64,000 nucleotides of DNA from Micromonospora antibiotica. GTDB lineage: Bacteria > Actinomycetota > Actinomycetes > Mycobacteriales > Micromonosporaceae. Below, in pieces: positions 1 to 10,456 of the stretch. A model generated the notes under the pieces. That model had not been told where the DNA came from. It ran no database searches and saw only the letters and a list, made by a program, of their open reading frames with translations. Numbering within the stretch: the first letter of the stretch is position 1; every line of letters starts with the position of its first letter. The stretch is from the NCBI RefSeq assembly GCF_017599305.1, contig NZ_JAGFWR010000001.1:868001-932000 (forward strand), read 5' to 3'. The position numbers and the translations under genes were made by a program.

Positions 1-554
1 CCCACCTGGGACAACCCGAGCCCCTCCGGCAGCAACCGGGGCACGGCGGCGGACCGGGCCACGCCGTACGCCCGAGACAGCGCCAGCACCCCGAACGCGG
101 CGGGATAGAGCCCGAGGCTGCCGATGTAGTCCGAGATCAGCCAGGCCAGGAAGGCCCGGCCGAGCATGGTGGTGGCCAGCGCGTACCGCCGGCCGTGCCG
201 GAAGTGGTCGAGCAGGGGGCCGACCACGGGTGCCAGCATCGCGAACGGCACCATCGTGACCAGCAGGTAGAGCGCCACCTTGCTGCGTGCCTCACCGAGC
301 GGGACGTCGAAGAAGATGGTCCCGGCCAGGCCGATGGCGATCAACGTGTCCCCGGCGCAGGAGACGGCGTGCAGGTCGAACAGGCGGACCATGCCGGTCT
401 CTCCGCCGGCACCCTTCGCGCGGGCCGAACCGGCCCGTCGGGTCATCCAGCGTCCGCCGTTGACCGAGCCGCGCAGCAGCAGGCGGGTGGCGCGGATGCC
501 GGTGCCGACGGTCCGTCCCAGTACGGACCGCCCGGAGCGGGAGAACAGCGGCAT
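1..554 (-). CDS. MFS transporter, N-terminal part (gene continues past the left end)
   Basis: The reverse strand reads without a stop from an ATG at 554 to the window edge (184 codons). After a basic, Arg-rich stretch of about 50 residues come the first transmembrane helices of a major facilitator protein. These include a helix ending in GPLLDHFRHGRR, the usual acidic/basic loop between helices 2 and 3, and later SRAYGVARSAAVPRLLPEG, which resembles the loop of the EntS/TMS3-like MFS group. A GAGG lies nine bases before this ATG, which favours it over the in-frame ATG at 563. The substrate cannot be told. The gene is divergent from the DUF3027 gene. Confidence 0.75.
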   Translation of the reverse strand, partial: MPLFSRSGRSVLGRTVGTGIRATRLLLRGSVNGGRWMTRRAGSARAKGAGGETGMVRLFDLHAVSCAGDTLIAIGLAGTIFFDVPLGEARSKVALYLLVTMVPFAMLAPVVGPLLDHFRHGRRYALATTMLGRAFLAWLISDYIGSLGLYPAAFGVLALSRAYGVARSAAVPRLLPEGLGLSQV

Positions 555-658
555 GTGCACCATCCTCGCCCATCTGATCCAGCTGTGCCGCACCACGGGG
601 GAAGACTCACTCGGGGAGTGCCTGTCGGCGCGTGTCGCGCATGGGGAACAATGGTCGG

Positions 659-1462
659 GTGACCAGGCCCGCTCCCGCTCGTGCCGCCCGCCTCGACCAG
701 GTCTGCGCCGCCGCCGTCGAGGTGGCCCGCGACGCGATCACCGAGGTGGAGCCCGCCGACATCGGCGACCACCTGCGGGCCGTCGCCGAAGGTGACCGGG
801 TGGTCACCCATTATTTCGAATGCCTGCTCGGTGGTTACCGGGGTTGGCGCTGGGCGGTGACCGTCACCAGGGTCCCCCGCAGCCGGCAGGTCACCGTCTG
901 TGAGACGGTGCTGCTGCCCGGCTCGGACGCGTTGCTCGCGCCCGGTTGGCTGCCGTGGCAGGAACGCCTCCAGCCGGGTGACCTCGGCCCGGGTGACCTG
1001 CTCCTCACCCCGTCGGACGACGACCGGCTCGCCCCCGGCTACCTGCTCTCCGACGACCCGGCGGTCGAGGAGACCTCCTGGGAGTTGGGTCTCGGCCGGC
1101 CCCGGGTGCTGTCCCGCGAGGGCCGGGCCGAGGCGGCCCAGCGCTGGTACGACGGCGACCACGGCCCGTCCGCCCCGATCTCCACCGCCGCCCCCGCCTC
1201 GGCCCGCTGTGGCACCTGTGGCTTCTATCTGCCGCTGGCCGGTGCGCTGCGGCAGGCGTTCGGGGCCTGCGGCAACTTCTACGCCCCCGACGACGGCCGG
1301 GTGGTCAGCGCCGAGCACGGCTGCGGCGCGCACTCGGAGACCCTGGTGGAGACCGCCGAGCCGGCGGTCGACGAGCTGCCGACGGTGTACGACGACAGCG
1401 CGGTCGAGTCGATGACGGTGGACGGGGCATCCGACCCGGCGGAGGAGTCCGAGCCGGTGTAG
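659..1462 (+). CDS. DUF3027 domain protein
   Basis: This 267-residue protein matches the actinobacterial DUF3027 family from its N-terminal RLDQVCAAAVEVARDAI segment onward. Function is unknown. The C-terminal third has a CGTCGFYLPL...FGACGNFYAPDDG stretch and then HGCGAH, so four or five cysteines may bind a metal. The tail is acidic. Three in-frame starts exist (632, 641, 659). I chose GTG 659 because family members begin close to VTRPAP and because AACAAT lies six bases upstream, as in the leaderless genes of this window; that -10 is weak, so the start is uncertain. The protein is probably cytoplasmic. Confidence 0.85.
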   Translation: MTRPAPARAARLDQVCAAAVEVARDAITEVEPADIGDHLRAVAEGDRVVTHYFECLLGGYRGWRWAVTVTRVPRSRQVTVCETVLLPGSDALLAPGWLPWQERLQPGDLGPGDLLLTPSDDDRLAPGYLLSDDPAVEETSWELGLGRPRVLSREGRAEAAQRWYDGDHGPSAPISTAAPASARCGTCGFYLPLAGALRQAFGACGNFYAPDDGRVVSAEHGCGAHSETLVETAEPAVDELPTVYDDSAVESMTVDGASDPAEESEPV

Positions 1463-1553
1463 CCGTCCGGCCGGTCCTGACTGCGGGGCCGGTCCGCCGG
1501 CCGGTGGGCTCGGCGTGGGCGTGACGCCCCGGACGCCCGGTGTGCGGGGCGGG

Positions 1554-1835
1554 TCAGTCCTGCCTGGCGGATGCCCGACGGCGGCGACGGTGGGCGTCGT
1601 GCCGCATCATCGTGGCCAGACCGGGAAAGCCCCACAGGAACCCGGCCAGGCAGGTCCAGAGCCAGTCCTGGTGGCCGTGTTCGGTGAGCCAGCCACGGAA
1701 GAAGACCAGCATCAGCAGGCCCACCACCGCCCAGGCGATCAACCCGGCCACCGCGAACGGGACCATCGGCGGGTCGAGTGGCTCGGGTCGTGGTGGTTGC
1801 TCCTGCGGCACGGGCGCAAGCGTACCGCGAAGCAT
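1554..1835 (-). CDS. DUF2530 small membrane protein
   Basis: A 93-residue protein of the DUF2530 type. It has a proline-rich N-terminus (about 1-24), one hydrophobic helix around residues 25-47 and a second around 58-75, with a short loop (GWLTEHGHQDW) between them. It ends in a very basic RRRRR cluster. It is expected in the cytoplasmic membrane and its function is unknown. It converges on the DUF3027 gene and lies head to head with the purine permease gene. Confidence 0.8.
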   Translation of the reverse strand: MLRGTLAPVPQEQPPRPEPLDPPMVPFAVAGLIAWAVVGLLMLVFFRGWLTEHGHQDWLWTCLAGFLWGFPGLATMMRHDAHRRRRRASARQD

Positions 1836-1900
1836 CTTCCCGGCCCGCCGCTGATCTGGGACGATGCGCGCGACAACGGTAGATCACCTGCGAGGACCTG

Positions 1901-3379
1901 ATGGCCATAGCGCCGCCGGACAACGGCATTCCCTCTGATCCCGCCCACCCCCGGAACGGTTTCGACCGTTTCTTCGAGATCTCCGCCCGCGGCTCGACGA
2001 TGAGCCGTGAGGTACGGGGTGGTCTGGCGACCTTCTTCACGATGGCGTACATCGTGGTGCTGAACCCGCTGATCCTGGGCGGAGCCGCCGACGGTGACGG
2101 CAAGAAACTGTCGATTCCCGCCCTGGCCGCGGCGACCGCGCTGGTGGCCGGCCTGATGACGATCCTGATGGGGGTCGTCGGGCGGTTCCCGATGGCGCTG
2201 GCCGCCGGTCTGGGGGTGAACGCGCTCGTCGCGTTCGAGATCGCCCCGCAGATGACCTGGGCGGACGCGATGGGGCTGGTGGTGATCGAGGGTGTGCTCA
2301 TCGCGATCCTCGTGCTCACCGGCCTGCGTACGGCGGTGTTCCGTTCGGTCCCGACGCAGCTCAAGACCGCGATCGGGGTGGGCATCGGGCTGTTCCTGAC
2401 CATCATCGGGCTGGTCGACGCCGGTTTCGTCAGGCGGGTGCCGGACGCGGCGAACACCACCGTGCCGGTGGGGCTCGGCATCAACGGCAAGATCGTCAGC
2501 TGGCCGATGCTGGTCTTCGTGGTCGGCCTGCTGGTGACGCTGGTGCTGGTGGTGCGGCGGGTGCGCGGCGCGATCCTGATCGGCATCCTGGCCTCGACCG
2601 CGCTGGCGATCATCGTGGAGGCGGTCGCCAAGGTGGGGCCGTCCTTCGTCGACGGCAAGCCCAACCCGCACGGCTGGTCGTTGAACGTGCCGAAGCTGCC
2701 CGAGCGGATCGTGGACATCCCCGACCTGTCGCTGCTGGGCAACTTCAACGTGCTGGGCTCGTGGAGCCGGGCCGGCTGGTTGATCCCGTTGATGTTCGTC
2801 TTCACCCTGTTGATCACGGACTTCTTCGACACGATGGGCACGATGGTCGCGATCGGCCAGGAGGGGGACATGCTCGACGAGCAGGGCACCCCGCCCCGGG
2901 CGAAGGAGATCCTGCTGGTCGACTCGATCGCCGCGGCGGCGGGTGGCGCGGCGAGCGTCTCCAGCAACACGTCGTACATCGAGAGTGCCTCGGGGGTCGC
3001 GGAGGGTGCCCGGACCGGGGTGGCCAACCTGGTCGCCGGTGGTCTGTTCCTGCTGGCGATGTTCCTGTCGCCGCTGTCCACGGTGATCCCGTTCGAGGCG
3101 GCCTCGACGGCGCTGGTGGTGGTCGGCTTCCTGATGATGACCGCGGTGCGGACCATCGACTGGACCGACTACGAGATCGCCATCCCGGCGTTCCTCACCA
3201 TCACCCTGATGCCCTTCACCTATTCGATCTCCAACGGCATCGGCGCGGGCATCATCAGCTACGTGCTGCTCAAGCTGGCGAAGGGGAAGGCGCGGGAGAT
3301 CCATCCGCTGCTCTACGCGGTGGCGGTGCTGTTCGTGCTGTACTTCCTGCGCGGGCCGATCGAGTCCGCGCTGGCGTAG
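1901..3379 (+). CDS. NCS2-family nucleobase permease (AzgA/PbuG type)
   Basis: This 492-residue protein has about 12-14 hydrophobic helices. It matches the AzgA branch of the NCS2 family, which imports purines such as adenine, guanine or hypoxanthine with protons. Family marks visible here are the N-terminal FFEISARGSTMSREVRGGLATF, the FTMAYIVVLNP motif at about 46-56, AAGLGVNAL near residue 105, DFFDTMGTM near 308, and SVSSNTSYIESASGVAEG near 352. Length is normal. GAGGA precedes the ATG. It has no obvious operon partner, and a terminator-like hairpin follows it. The exact nucleobase cannot be told from sequence. Confidence 0.88.
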   Translation: MAIAPPDNGIPSDPAHPRNGFDRFFEISARGSTMSREVRGGLATFFTMAYIVVLNPLILGGAADGDGKKLSIPALAAATALVAGLMTILMGVVGRFPMALAAGLGVNALVAFEIAPQMTWADAMGLVVIEGVLIAILVLTGLRTAVFRSVPTQLKTAIGVGIGLFLTIIGLVDAGFVRRVPDAANTTVPVGLGINGKIVSWPMLVFVVGLLVTLVLVVRRVRGAILIGILASTALAIIVEAVAKVGPSFVDGKPNPHGWSLNVPKLPERIVDIPDLSLLGNFNVLGSWSRAGWLIPLMFVFTLLITDFFDTMGTMVAIGQEGDMLDEQGTPPRAKEILLVDSIAAAAGGAASVSSNTSYIESASGVAEGARTGVANLVAGGLFLLAMFLSPLSTVIPFEAASTALVVVGFLMMTAVRTIDWTDYEIAIPAFLTITLMPFTYSISNGIGAGIISYVLLKLAKGKAREIHPLLYAVAVLFVLYFLRGPIESALA

Positions 3380-3397
3380 CGCCACCCGTCGGTCCCG

Positions 3398-3428
3398 GGG
3401 CCGGGCGACCCGTCAGGTTGCCCGGCCC
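3398..3428 (+). terminator. Hairpin after the nucleobase permease
   Basis: Inverted repeat with 13-base arms (3398-3410 and 3416-3428, 12 of 13 pairs) and a five-base loop, starting 19 bases after the permease stop. There is no U-run, as is common for actinobacterial terminators. Confidence 0.6.
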
Positions 3429-3469
3429 GCAGCGGCGGTATTCCCCTCGTGAGCATGGTCATATCGGAT

Positions 3470-3503
3470 GTCGTTAGCCAGGCTCATTAGTTAGGCTAAC
3501 GAC
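3470..3503 (+). promoter_or_regulatory. MarR operator overlapping a leaderless promoter
   Basis: A perfect 10-bp inverted repeat, GTCGTTAGCC (3470-3479) and GGCTAACGAC (3494-3503), ends one base before the GTG of the MarR gene. Inside it GTTAGGCTAAC (3490-3500) is itself nearly palindromic. TAGGCT (3492-3497) sits seven bases before the GTG and would serve as the -10 box, so the mRNA probably starts at the start codon. A regulator bound here would cover the promoter, which fits autorepression of the marR-MFS pair. Confidence 0.75.
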
Positions 3504-3504
3504 T

Positions 3505-3954
3505 GTGACGGAGCGGACGGTGACGGCAAACCGCGTGCCACCGGCGCAGCTGGCACCCCAGCTGCGTGATGCGATCACCCGACTCAACCGGCGGGTCCGG
3601 CAGGCCCGCCCGGTCGGCGACCTGACGGTCACCCAGCTCTCCGCGCTCACCAGCCTCCGGCTGGCGGGCGCGCTGACGCCCCGGGAGCTGGCCGACGTCG
3701 AACGGGTCCAGCCACCGACGATGAGCAAGATCGTCGCGAAGCTGGAGGAGCGTGGCCTGGTGCAGCGCACCCCCCACCCGACCGACGGCCGGCAGGTCAT
3801 CCTGGCGGCCACCGAGTCGGGCCGGGCCGTGCTCGACCAGTTCGAGCGGGCCCGCGACGAGTGGCTGGCCAGCCGGCTGGCCGCGCTCGCGGAGGACGAA
3901 CGCGACACGCTACGGCGGGCCGCCGAGATCCTCCAGCAGCTCGCCCGCGCCTGA
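3505..3954 (+). CDS. MarR-family transcriptional regulator
   Basis: This 149-residue protein is a MarR winged-helix dimer. The recognition region reads TPRELADVERVQPPTMSKIVAKLEERGLV (about residues 57-85), followed by the wing RTPHPTDGRQVILAATESG. The ligand is unknown. The GTG start has no Shine-Dalgarno sequence but lies seven bases after a -10 box, so a leaderless mRNA is likely. It is followed after 66 bases by an MFS exporter in the same direction, the usual pairing of a drug-sensing repressor with its efflux pump. Confidence 0.9.
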   Translation: MTERTVTANRVPPAQLAPQLRDAITRLNRRVRQARPVGDLTVTQLSALTSLRLAGALTPRELADVERVQPPTMSKIVAKLEERGLVQRTPHPTDGRQVILAATESGRAVLDQFERARDEWLASRLAALAEDERDTLRRAAEILQQLARA

Positions 3955-4020
3955 CGCCCCACCGGGTCCGCGCCGTCCGCCGTCGATGACGCGTACGCGA
4001 CCCGAGGAGGCGCACCAAGA

Positions 4021-5325
4021 GTGCAGGCGAAGCTGAGCACGATGTTCCAGTCCCTACGAGTCCGCAACTACCGACTCTTCGCCACCGGACAGCTGGTCAA
4101 ACTGATCGGCGTCTGGATGATGTTCATCGCCCAGGACTGGCTCGTCCTTGAGCTTTCGGACAACTCCGCCACCGCGCTCGGCGTGGTGACCGCCCTGCAG
4201 TTCACCCCGGTGCTGCTGCTCACCCTGCTCTCCGGCCGGCTCGCCGACCGCTACGACAAGCGGATGCTGCTCTTCGTCGCCAACGCCTTCTGGACGGTGC
4301 TGGCGCTGGGGATGAGCCTGCTGGTGCTCACCGGCCTGGTCGAGCTGTGGCACGTCTTCGCGTTCGCCGCCCTGCTCGGCACCGCCAACGCGGTGGAGAC
4401 CCCGGTCCGGCAGGCGTTCGTCAGCGAACTCGTCGGCACCACCCTGCTGCCCAACGCGCTCTCCCTCAACGCGGCGGTGTTCAACTCGGCCCGGATCATT
4501 GGCCCCGCCGTCGCCGGCCTGGCCATCGCCGCGTTCGACGTCGGCCCGGTCTTCCTGTTCACCGCCGTCAGCTCCGTCGCGCCGCTGGCCAACGTGGTCC
4601 GGATGCGCCCGGCCGAGCTGTACCGCAAGGACCTGCTCCCGATCGGCGAACGCGACTCCGCCAAGATCATCGACGGGTTGCGCTACGTCCGGCAACGCCC
4701 CGACCTGCTGCTGCCCATGGTGGTCATGTCGGTGATCGGGATGTCGCTGTTCAACTTCCAGCTCACCCTCGCCGCACTGGCCAAGACGGTCTTCCACACC
4801 GGGGCCGCCTCGTTCGGCCTGTTCAGCACCGCGCTGGCGGTCGGCGCGCTGGTCGGGGCGCTCGCCGGCACCGGACGGCGCAGCCGCCCGTCGGTATGGC
4901 TGGTGCTCGGTGCGGCCGTCGGCTGCGCGGTCTTCGGCACCCTGGTCGGCCTCGCCCCGGCGTACTGGCTGGTGGTGACCCTGCTCATGCCGACCGGCTT
5001 CTTCATGGTCTTCTTCGCCCAGGCGGCCAACCAGCGGGTGCAGCTCGGCACCGATGCGGCCTTCCGGGGCCGGGTGATGGCGCTGTGGGTGCTGGTGTTC
5101 CTCGGCACCAACCCGGTCGGCGCACCGATCATCGGCTGGGTCGCCGAGACCTTCGGCGCCGGCGCGAGCATCTGGATGGGTGGACTCATCTCGCTGGCCA
5201 CCGCCCTGCTCGCGCTCACCTGGCAACTGCGGCGCTCCGGGGCCCGGCTGCGCTTCCGGGTCCTGCCGCTGCCCCGCTTCTACGTGGTGTCCCGCCCCCA
5301 CCTGCTCACCCCCAGCGGGCGGTGA
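4021..5325 (+). CDS. MFS exporter (EntS/TMS3-like)
   Basis: This 434-residue membrane protein has about 12 helices. It resembles the transmembrane-secretion-effector branch of the MFS: an N-terminal FQSLRVRNYRLFATGQLVKLIGVWM, then LLSGRLADRYDKRMLL (motif A) and ANAVETPVRQAFVSELVG. Family members export siderophores, macrolides or other toxic compounds. A GAGGAGG lies about ten bases before the GTG start. It follows the MarR gene and is probably cotranscribed with it and induced by the MarR ligand. The substrate is unknown. Confidence 0.85.
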   Translation: MQAKLSTMFQSLRVRNYRLFATGQLVKLIGVWMMFIAQDWLVLELSDNSATALGVVTALQFTPVLLLTLLSGRLADRYDKRMLLFVANAFWTVLALGMSLLVLTGLVELWHVFAFAALLGTANAVETPVRQAFVSELVGTTLLPNALSLNAAVFNSARIIGPAVAGLAIAAFDVGPVFLFTAVSSVAPLANVVRMRPAELYRKDLLPIGERDSAKIIDGLRYVRQRPDLLLPMVVMSVIGMSLFNFQLTLAALAKTVFHTGAASFGLFSTALAVGALVGALAGTGRRSRPSVWLVLGAAVGCAVFGTLVGLAPAYWLVVTLLMPTGFFMVFFAQAANQRVQLGTDAAFRGRVMALWVLVFLGTNPVGAPIIGWVAETFGAGASIWMGGLISLATALLALTWQLRRSGARLRFRVLPLPRFYVVSRPHLLTPSGR

Positions 5326-5404
5326 GCGGTGGGGCGGACACGCAGAGCGTGCAGATAGCAACAAAGCGGTGGCGCGCGGCCCCGCCGGGCCCTAGCGTCG
5401 AGGT

Positions 5405-5920
5405 GTGGCAGGCGGGAGCGCGCTGACGCTGATACTGGCTATCCTCGCCGTGGCCTGCCTGCCGGTGGCCTTCGCCCTGCTCTTCTGCCTCGACGAGATC
5501 GCCGACCGGGTGGCCTGCGGCTGGGCCGAGTGGCGGGAACGCCGCCGGGAACGCCGCACCATCGCCCGCCTCGACCGGGCCCTCGCCGCCGACCCGGCCA
5601 CCCGCGACATCGACCTGACCGAGCTGGACCGGGCCGACCGCCGCCCCCTCGAACTCCTCGCCGCCGACCTGCGCCGCCTGGGCCGGCACCGGCTCGCCGC
5701 CGGCGGTCGCTCGGTGGTCTGGCACAGCTCGGTCATCGAGGCGTACGACGACCGGCTCCGCGCCGCCTGCCGGGCGTTGGAGATCCCCGAGCACCTGGCC
5801 GAGCTGACCGGGGTCGACCGGGAGATCGAACGGGTCCGGGTCGAGGGCGTGCTGGCCGCGGCGGGGCTCACGCTGCCGACCACCCCCGCCGACCGCCGCC
5901 CCCGTGACCGGCGGGCGTGA
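5405..5920 (+). CDS. Hypothetical membrane-anchored protein
   Basis: I do not recognise this 171-residue protein. It has one N-terminal hydrophobic helix (about 6-28), then a strongly charged, Arg/Glu-rich helical stretch (WREERRRERRTIARLDRAL) and a soluble remainder with many Leu/Ala/Arg. The basic residues after the helix suggest that the C-terminal part is cytoplasmic. The GTG start lies six bases after TAGCGT (5393-5398), so it may be leaderless. Its stop overlaps the thpR start (GTGA), implying coupled translation. Confidence 0.6.
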   Translation: MAGGSALTLILAILAVACLPVAFALLFCLDEIADRVACGWAEWRERRRERRTIARLDRALAADPATRDIDLTELDRADRRPLELLAADLRRLGRHRLAAGGRSVVWHSSVIEAYDDRLRAACRALEIPEHLAELTGVDREIERVRVEGVLAAAGLTLPTTPADRRPRDRRA

Positions 5921-6504
5921 GACTCTTCGTCGCGGTCCACCCGCCACCATCCGCCGTCGCCGACCTCACCGCCCGGGTGTCCCGGCTGCGGGTCGGCACA
6001 GCCGGTGCCGCCGGCCTCGACGTACGCCTGGCGCAGCCGGCACACCTGCACGTCACGCTGGCCTTCCTCGGTGAGGTCGAGCCCGGCCGGCTGCCCGAGG
6101 TGGCAGGTGCCCTCGGCACGGCCGCCGAAGCCGCCCGCGCCGGCTGGACGCACCCACCCCGGTTACGGCTGGGCGGCGGGGGCCTGTTCGGGCAGGGCCG
6201 GACCACCGTGCTGTGGGTGGACGTGCGGGGCGAGGTGACCGCGCTGCGGACGCTGGCCGGGCTGATCCGGGCCGAGCTGGACCGGGCCGGCCTGCCGTAC
6301 GACGGGAAGCCGTTCCGTCCACACCTGACGGTGGCGCGGCCCGGTGACCGGCTCGACCCGTCCGAGGTGGATGCCGACCGGCTCGCCCTCGACGCCCACC
6401 TCGGTCCGTGGTGGCCGGCCGATGAGCTGGTGCTGGTGCACAGCCGCCCCGGCCCCCACCACACCCCCCTCGCCACCTGGCCGCTCCGCCCCGCACCCTG
6501 CTGA
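5917..6504 (+). CDS. thpR: RNA 2',3'-cyclic phosphodiesterase (2H family)
   Basis: A 195-residue member of the ThpR/LigT-like 2H phosphoesterases, which open 2',3'-cyclic phosphates at RNA ends. It starts with the family's MRLFVAVHPP and has both catalytic HxTx motifs: HVTL at about residues 46-49, followed by AFLGEV, and HLTV at about 136-139, followed by ARPGDR. Length is typical. It overlaps the preceding gene by four bases and converges on the aldo/keto reductase gene. The physiological substrate in actinobacteria is not known. Confidence 0.88.
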   Translation: MRLFVAVHPPPSAVADLTARVSRLRVGTAGAAGLDVRLAQPAHLHVTLAFLGEVEPGRLPEVAGALGTAAEAARAGWTHPPRLRLGGGGLFGQGRTTVLWVDVRGEVTALRTLAGLIRAELDRAGLPYDGKPFRPHLTVARPGDRLDPSEVDADRLALDAHLGPWWPADELVLVHSRPGPHHTPLATWPLRPAPC

Positions 6505-6624
6505 TCATGACGATCGGGGCCGGGCCCGGCGGGCGACGGTTCCGTGACGGCGGCGCGAAGGGGGGTGCAGTGGCGGTGTCCGAGGCGCTCGGGTGCCGCT
6601 ACTCGGCCCCCGTCGGGGGACCGG

Positions 6625-7611
6625 TCACCAGGCCCAGGCCTCCGGGCCGGGGCCGCCGTTGCCGACCGGCGGGAACAACTCGTCGAGCCGCTGTTCCGTC
6701 GCCTCGTCGATCTCCACCGTCAGCGCGCCCAGGGTGTTGTCGAGCTGGGCGACGGTGCGCGGGCCGATGATCGGGGCGGTCACCCCGGGCCGGGAAAGCA
6801 ACCAGGCCAACGCCACGTCGGCCGGGTCGTCACCCCGTTCGGCGCAGAACTTCTCGTACGCCTCGATGGCCGGCCGGTGCGCGGCGAGCCCGTCGGCGGC
6901 CCGGCCGGCGGTGCCCCGCGCGGCCCCGCCCTCGGCCATCTTGCGCAGCACCCCGGAGAGCAGCCCCCCGTGCAGCGGCGACCACGGGATGACCCCCAGC
7001 CCGTAGTGCTGCGCGGCCGGGATCACCTCCAGCTCGACGTGCCGGGTGAGCAGGTTGTAGATGGACTGCTCGGCGACCAGGCCGAGGAAGTTGCGCTTCC
7101 CGGCGGCGGCCTGCGCCTGGGCGATGTGCCAACCGGCGAAGTTGGACGACCCGACGTAGATCACCTTGCCCTGGGCGACCAGGGTCTCCATCGCCTGCCA
7201 GATCTCCTCCCACGGGGTGCTCCGCGAGACGTGGTGCATCTGGTAGAGGTCGATCACGTCGGTCTGGAGCCGGCGCAGCGAGTCCTCACAGGCCCGGACG
7301 ATGTGCCGGGCGCTCAGGCCCTGGTCGTTGGGCCACTCGCCCATCTTGCCGAAGACCTTGGTGGCCAGGACGACCTTGTCCCGCCGGCCCCCGCCCTGGG
7401 CGAACCAACGACCGATGATCTGCTCGGTGATCCCCTCACCGGTCTGCCAGCCGTAGACGTTGGCGGTGTCGAAGAAGTTGATGCCGTGTTCGAGCGCCCG
7501 GTCCATGATGGCGAAGCTGTCCGGCTCGGAGGTCTGCGGCCCGAAGTTCATCGTGCCGAGGCAGAGCCGGCTCACCGACAGACCGGTACGTCCCAGATTC
7601 GTGTACTCCAT
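6625..7611 (-). CDS. Aldo/keto reductase
   Basis: A 328-residue NADPH-dependent oxidoreductase with a (beta/alpha)8 barrel. The catalytic tetrad is visible: Asp48 and Tyr53 in NFFDTANVYG, Lys85 in VLATKVFGK, and His126 in LYQMHH. Cofactor-binding marks YVGSSNFAGW and the C-terminal APIIGPRTVAQLDNTLGAL are present. It resembles the YghZ/Kv-beta-like (AKR14/AKR6-type) branch that reduces small aldehydes and ketones. The reading frame stays open upstream, but MEYTNLGRTGLSVS at 7611 is the family N-terminus. It is transcribed in the same direction as sepH, 61 bases downstream of it. Confidence 0.9.
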   Translation of the reverse strand: MEYTNLGRTGLSVSRLCLGTMNFGPQTSEPDSFAIMDRALEHGINFFDTANVYGWQTGEGITEQIIGRWFAQGGGRRDKVVLATKVFGKMGEWPNDQGLSARHIVRACEDSLRRLQTDVIDLYQMHHVSRSTPWEEIWQAMETLVAQGKVIYVGSSNFAGWHIAQAQAAAGKRNFLGLVAEQSIYNLLTRHVELEVIPAAQHYGLGVIPWSPLHGGLLSGVLRKMAEGGAARGTAGRAADGLAAHRPAIEAYEKFCAERGDDPADVALAWLLSRPGVTAPIIGPRTVAQLDNTLGALTVEIDEATEQRLDELFPPVGNGGPGPEAWAW

Positions 7612-7672
7612 GGGACCACCCTGACACGCGCGGACCTCGAGTGCCTCGCGATGCCAGAGTGGCCCACTGCGA

Positions 7673-8758
7673 TCAGGAGGACTCGCGGGCCGCCGGGCCG
7701 GTGCCGAACAGGACGTCGTCCCAGCTGGGCAGGCGCTTACGCGGCTTGCCCGAGGCGTCCGTCGACTCGCCGCCCGCAGCGGCCGCCGCAGCCGTGCCCG
7801 TGCGGCGCGGCCGGAGCACGGCAAGCGACGGCACGGCCGGGACCTCCTTGGGCGCGTCCGAGTCGTCGTCGAAGGCGGAACCCTGCCCACCGCCGAGCAG
7901 TGCGGCGGCACCACCGCCGACGGCCCGCTGACGGGGCGCATCGGAACCGGCCAGCGCGGCCGGGGAACGCGGGTCGAGACCCCGCCCCGAGGTGCCACCG
8001 AGCGGACGGTCCAGCGACGCGAGCAGGGCGTCCCGCCCGGCCCGGATCGGGTCCCGGCCCGGACGGGCCTGCTCGCTGGCGGCCGGCAGGCCGTGTCCGC
8101 CCCGACTCGGCTCGCCCCGCGACGGGCCGGGCAGCGCGTGGCCGCCCCGTTCCGGTGCCGGCTCCTGGCCGAGGATCGGCGTGGGACGCTCGGCGCACAG
8201 GTACTGCGCCATGTCGTCGTGCGGGGTGACGTTCTGCCGGAGCTTGTCGAGATCCCAGACGGCCTGCGCGGTGGCCTTGCCGGACGGCCAGGTGGCGATG
8301 ATCCGCCAGGTGCCGTCGTCCCGCCGGAAGGCGTCCCAGGAGATCTTCTCGGTGTCGATGCCGTGCTGGGCCAGCCGACCGTTGACCACCTCGGCCAGCG
8401 GGGTCGCCTTCTCGGCACCCTTGAGCCGGGTACGCCGGGCGTGCTGGGCGAGCATGGCCCGCTCCTGGAGCACCGGGCCGGCGTAGCGCAGCACCCGGTC
8501 GACGGGCACACCGGCGATCCGGGCGACGTCCTCGGCGGACTCGCCCGAACGGATGCGGGCCTGGATGTCCCGGGGGGACAGTGACGGGGTCGGGTCGACC
8601 CCGGTGGGGACCACGGTGAGCGGCGGCGCACCGGGCTCGGCGTGCAGCACGGTCGCGATGCGTTCGTCGATGGGGAGGGCGAGCAGACGCCCGACCTCGT
8701 CGGCGAGCACCAGCGCCTGGCCGTCCTCGGAGAGGGCGACGAAGCGTACTGGGCGCAT
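7673..8758 (-). CDS. sepH: Cell-division protein SepH (DUF3071)
   Basis: This 361-residue protein matches SepH, the actinobacterial activator of FtsZ assembly at the division site. The conserved N-terminal half (MRPVRFVALSEDGQALVLADE..., about 1-185) contains a helix-turn-helix-like segment SAEDVARIAGVPVDRVLRYAGPV around residues 75-97; in the family this region carries the FtsZ-interacting activity. The C-terminal half is long, low in complexity and rich in Pro, Arg, Gly and Ala, which is normal for the family. GGAGG lies eight bases before the ATG. SepH is known to matter for sporulation septation in Streptomyces; here it stands outside any division cluster. Confidence 0.9.
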   Translation of the reverse strand: MRPVRFVALSEDGQALVLADEVGRLLALPIDERIATVLHAEPGAPPLTVVPTGVDPTPSLSPRDIQARIRSGESAEDVARIAGVPVDRVLRYAGPVLQERAMLAQHARRTRLKGAEKATPLAEVVNGRLAQHGIDTEKISWDAFRRDDGTWRIIATWPSGKATAQAVWDLDKLRQNVTPHDDMAQYLCAERPTPILGQEPAPERGGHALPGPSRGEPSRGGHGLPAASEQARPGRDPIRAGRDALLASLDRPLGGTSGRGLDPRSPAALAGSDAPRQRAVGGGAAALLGGGQGSAFDDDSDAPKEVPAVPSLAVLRPRRTGTAAAAAAGGESTDASGKPRKRLPSWDDVLFGTGPAARESS

Positions 8759-8894
8759 GGCGTAGCCTCCGTCCCGCTTCGCTGGCCGTCACGCCACGAG
8801 CCGGCCACCCGGGCGTCCTCGCACCACCGTACGCTCATCTGCCCACAGGTGGGGGATGCGACTTGCGCATGTCGCGACTGAGCTGCGGCAATGA

Positions 8895-8938
8895 TCACCG
8901 TGGGTGGCCGCAGCAGCCGCTGCGACCACCCACCGTGA
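8895..8938 (-). terminator. Terminator hairpin of serC
   Basis: Inverted repeat of 20-base arms (8895-8914 and 8919-8938, 18 of 20 paired) with a four-base loop, starting ten bases after the serC stop on the reverse strand. Confidence 0.7.
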
Positions 8939-8947
8939 CGGGTGTGA

Positions 8948-10456
<1,509 letters not shown>

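Noticed and set aside
1279..3385. Long reverse-strand frames across the nucleobase permease gene
   Set aside because: They are low-complexity Arg/His/Gln or Ser/Thr/Pro-rich translations with no family match, opposite a well-recognised gene; a result of high GC.
6625..8898. One reading frame joining the aldo/keto reductase to an upstream 430-codon stretch
   Set aside because: The upstream part is the shadow of sepH in another frame; the reductase family starts at 7611.
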